6,539 bases of DNA from Clostridia bacterium (lineage in GTDB: Bacteria > Bacillota_A > Clostridia > Christensenellales > CAG-138), in assembly GCA_017459315.1 (NCBI GenBank), contig JAFUDD010000216.1:1-6539 (forward strand). The letters are read 5' to 3'. How positions within the stretch are numbered: position 1 is the stretch's first letter; each line of letters opens with the position of its first letter. Below the pieces are notes generated by a model. That model searched no databases. It worked only from the letters and a program-made list of their open reading frames with translations, and had not been told where the DNA came from. Both the position numbers and the translations under genes were made by a program. Shown here piece by piece: positions 5,621 to 6,539 of this stretch.

Positions 5621-6539
5621 TCAGCCCCACAGGATCGCGAGCGCAGGGACGACCTGCTTCTTTCTCGAAACGACGCCCTTCAGGAAGACGCGGTTGTCGT
5701 GGATTGTGTTCCCGGCAAAGGCCTGCCGGATGATCTCCGCGTCGCCGTCAAACAGCAGCTCGGTGCCCTCCTTCAAAACGTCGGTGATCATCAGCAGCGA
5801 CATGTCATAGCCCTTGTTCTCGCGCATCCTGCGCATTTCGGCCAGCAGCTCGTCGGCGCGCTGTACGAACGCGGAGGAATCCATCGTCGTGATCTGGCTG
5901 ATGCCGAGCTTGTGATCGGCGATGTGGAACTCCTTGAAGTCGGTGTTCAGCAGCGTAGTCGCGGGCTTGTCGCTGCCGGAGCTTGCGGAGAACATTTCCT
6001 TGCCGAGCGTTTCAAGATCGAGCCCCGCAATGCGGGCAAGCCGTTCGGCGATGCGCCGGTCGCGCGGGGTGGCGGTGGGGGACTTGAACATAACGGTGTC
6101 GCTTAAAATCGCGGCAGCCATCAGCCCCGCAAGCCGTTCGCCGGGCATTAAGCCGTGCTCTTGATACATGGTGGCGACAATCGTGGTCGTGGAGCCGACC
6201 GGCTCGTTGCGCATATACACGGGGTAGCCGGTCGAAACGTCGCCGAGGCGGTGATGGTCGATGATGCCGACCAGCTCGGCCTGCTCCAAACCGGGGATCG
6301 ACTGGCCGACCTCGTTGTGATCGACAAGCACGACGCGCTTGCGCTTCGGGCGCAGCAGGTGGAACCGGCTCAGCGTGCCGACGACCTTGTCGTTTTCGTC
6401 CAAGATCGGATAGCTGCGGTAGCGGCTTTGCAGCACCGCGTCGCGCACATCGTCCAGGAAATCGTCCAAGTGGAACGAAACCAGCGCCTGCGTCTGCGCG
6501 ATGCGGCTGACCGGGATCGACTGGTACAGCATCCGCGCC
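5621..6539 (-). CDS. ppaC: CBS-domain manganese-dependent inorganic pyrophosphatase, C-terminal part
   Basis: This cytoplasmic family II (DHH) enzyme hydrolyses pyrophosphate to phosphate, pulling biosynthetic reactions forward. The frame stays open to the right edge, so the gene is cut at its 5' end; about 305 of an expected 540 or so residues are visible. The ATG at 6532-6530 is internal: the residues after it belong to a regulatory region, not to a DHH-family N-terminus. Counting from that Met, residues 5-60 form a CBS motif (IPVSRI, then RYRSYPILDENDKVVGTLSRFHLL), preceded in the family by another CBS and often a DRTGG domain. Then come LVDHNE (69-74) and IIDHH (90-94), metal ligands of the DHH domain, and ILSDT (142-146) with another ligand. 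The DHHA2 domain ends with SRKKQVVP (289-296), which binds the substrate phosphates. The first metal motif lies outside the window. CBS forms are known to respond to adenine nucleotides; that this one does is inferred. It uses a TTA codon, unlike the rightward genes. Confidence 0.95.
   Translation of the reverse strand, partial: ARMLYQSIPVSRIAQTQALVSFHLDDFLDDVRDAVLQSRYRSYPILDENDKVVGTLSRFHLLRPKRKRVVLVDHNEVGQSIPGLEQAELVGIIDHHRLGDVSTGYPVYMRNEPVGSTTTIVATMYQEHGLMPGERLAGLMAAAILSDTVMFKSPTATPRDRRIAERLARIAGLDLETLGKEMFSASSGSDKPATTLLNTDFKEFHIADHKLGISQITTMDSSAFVQRADELLAEMRRMRENKGYDMSLLMITDVLKEGTELLFDGDAEIIRQAFAGNTIHDNRVFLKGVVSRKKQVVPALAILWG

Noticed and set aside
1..6539. CRISPR array, transposon ends, phage genes or a defence system
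   Set aside because: No regularly spaced repeats, transposase motifs, long terminal inverted repeats or defence-type domains are visible on either strand.

Overview
The window reads as an ordinary, densely coded chromosomal segment of a GC-rich member of the Clostridia (Firmicutes). Evidence for this placement is the strong purine-rich ribosome binding sites, sigma-A type promoters with 17-base spacers, U-tailed hairpin terminators, and a CBS-domain manganese pyrophosphatase, a family typical of clostridia. Genus cannot be fixed from the sequence. I found no mobile element, tRNA, rRNA or CRISPR array.

Layout. (1) At the left edge, the first 15 codons of an unrecognised gene run leftward. A 165-base divergent promoter region separates it from a rightward pair. 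(2) The rightward pair is a 92-residue CPYC thioredoxin-fold protein (211-489) and an 850-residue cytoplasmic GH78 alpha-L-rhamnosidase (544-3096), ending at a strong terminator (3136-3170). (3) A second rightward unit has its own promoter (3214-3242) and a 5' leader hairpin. It encodes UDP-galactopyranose mutase glf (3316-4428) and a family 2 glycosyltransferase (4425-5435) overlapping by four bases, then a terminator (5456-5488). (4) A convergent leftward gene enters from the right edge: the C-terminal part of a CBS-domain manganese-dependent inorganic pyrophosphatase (5621-6539), with its own terminator at 5568-5597.

How the genes work together. The glf/glycosyltransferase pair is the clearest functional unit: the mutase makes UDP-galactofuranose, and the glycosyltransferase probably helps build a galactofuranose-containing surface glycan. 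The rhamnosidase has no signal peptide, so it should act on rhamnosides that have entered the cell. Its only evident partner is the small redox protein. A terminator and a separate promoter divide it from the glycan pair, so a shared pathway is not shown. The pyrophosphatase is housekeeping.

The most notable small-scale observations are: identical promoter hexamers and spacing driving both rightward units; a divergent control region with nested inverted repeats; two competing hairpins in the glf leader; a glutaredoxin-like protein lacking the usual glutathione-binding GG; and near-complete avoidance of TTA, CTA and TCA codons, which creates long false antisense reading frames. I do not see convincing evidence of an undescribed system.
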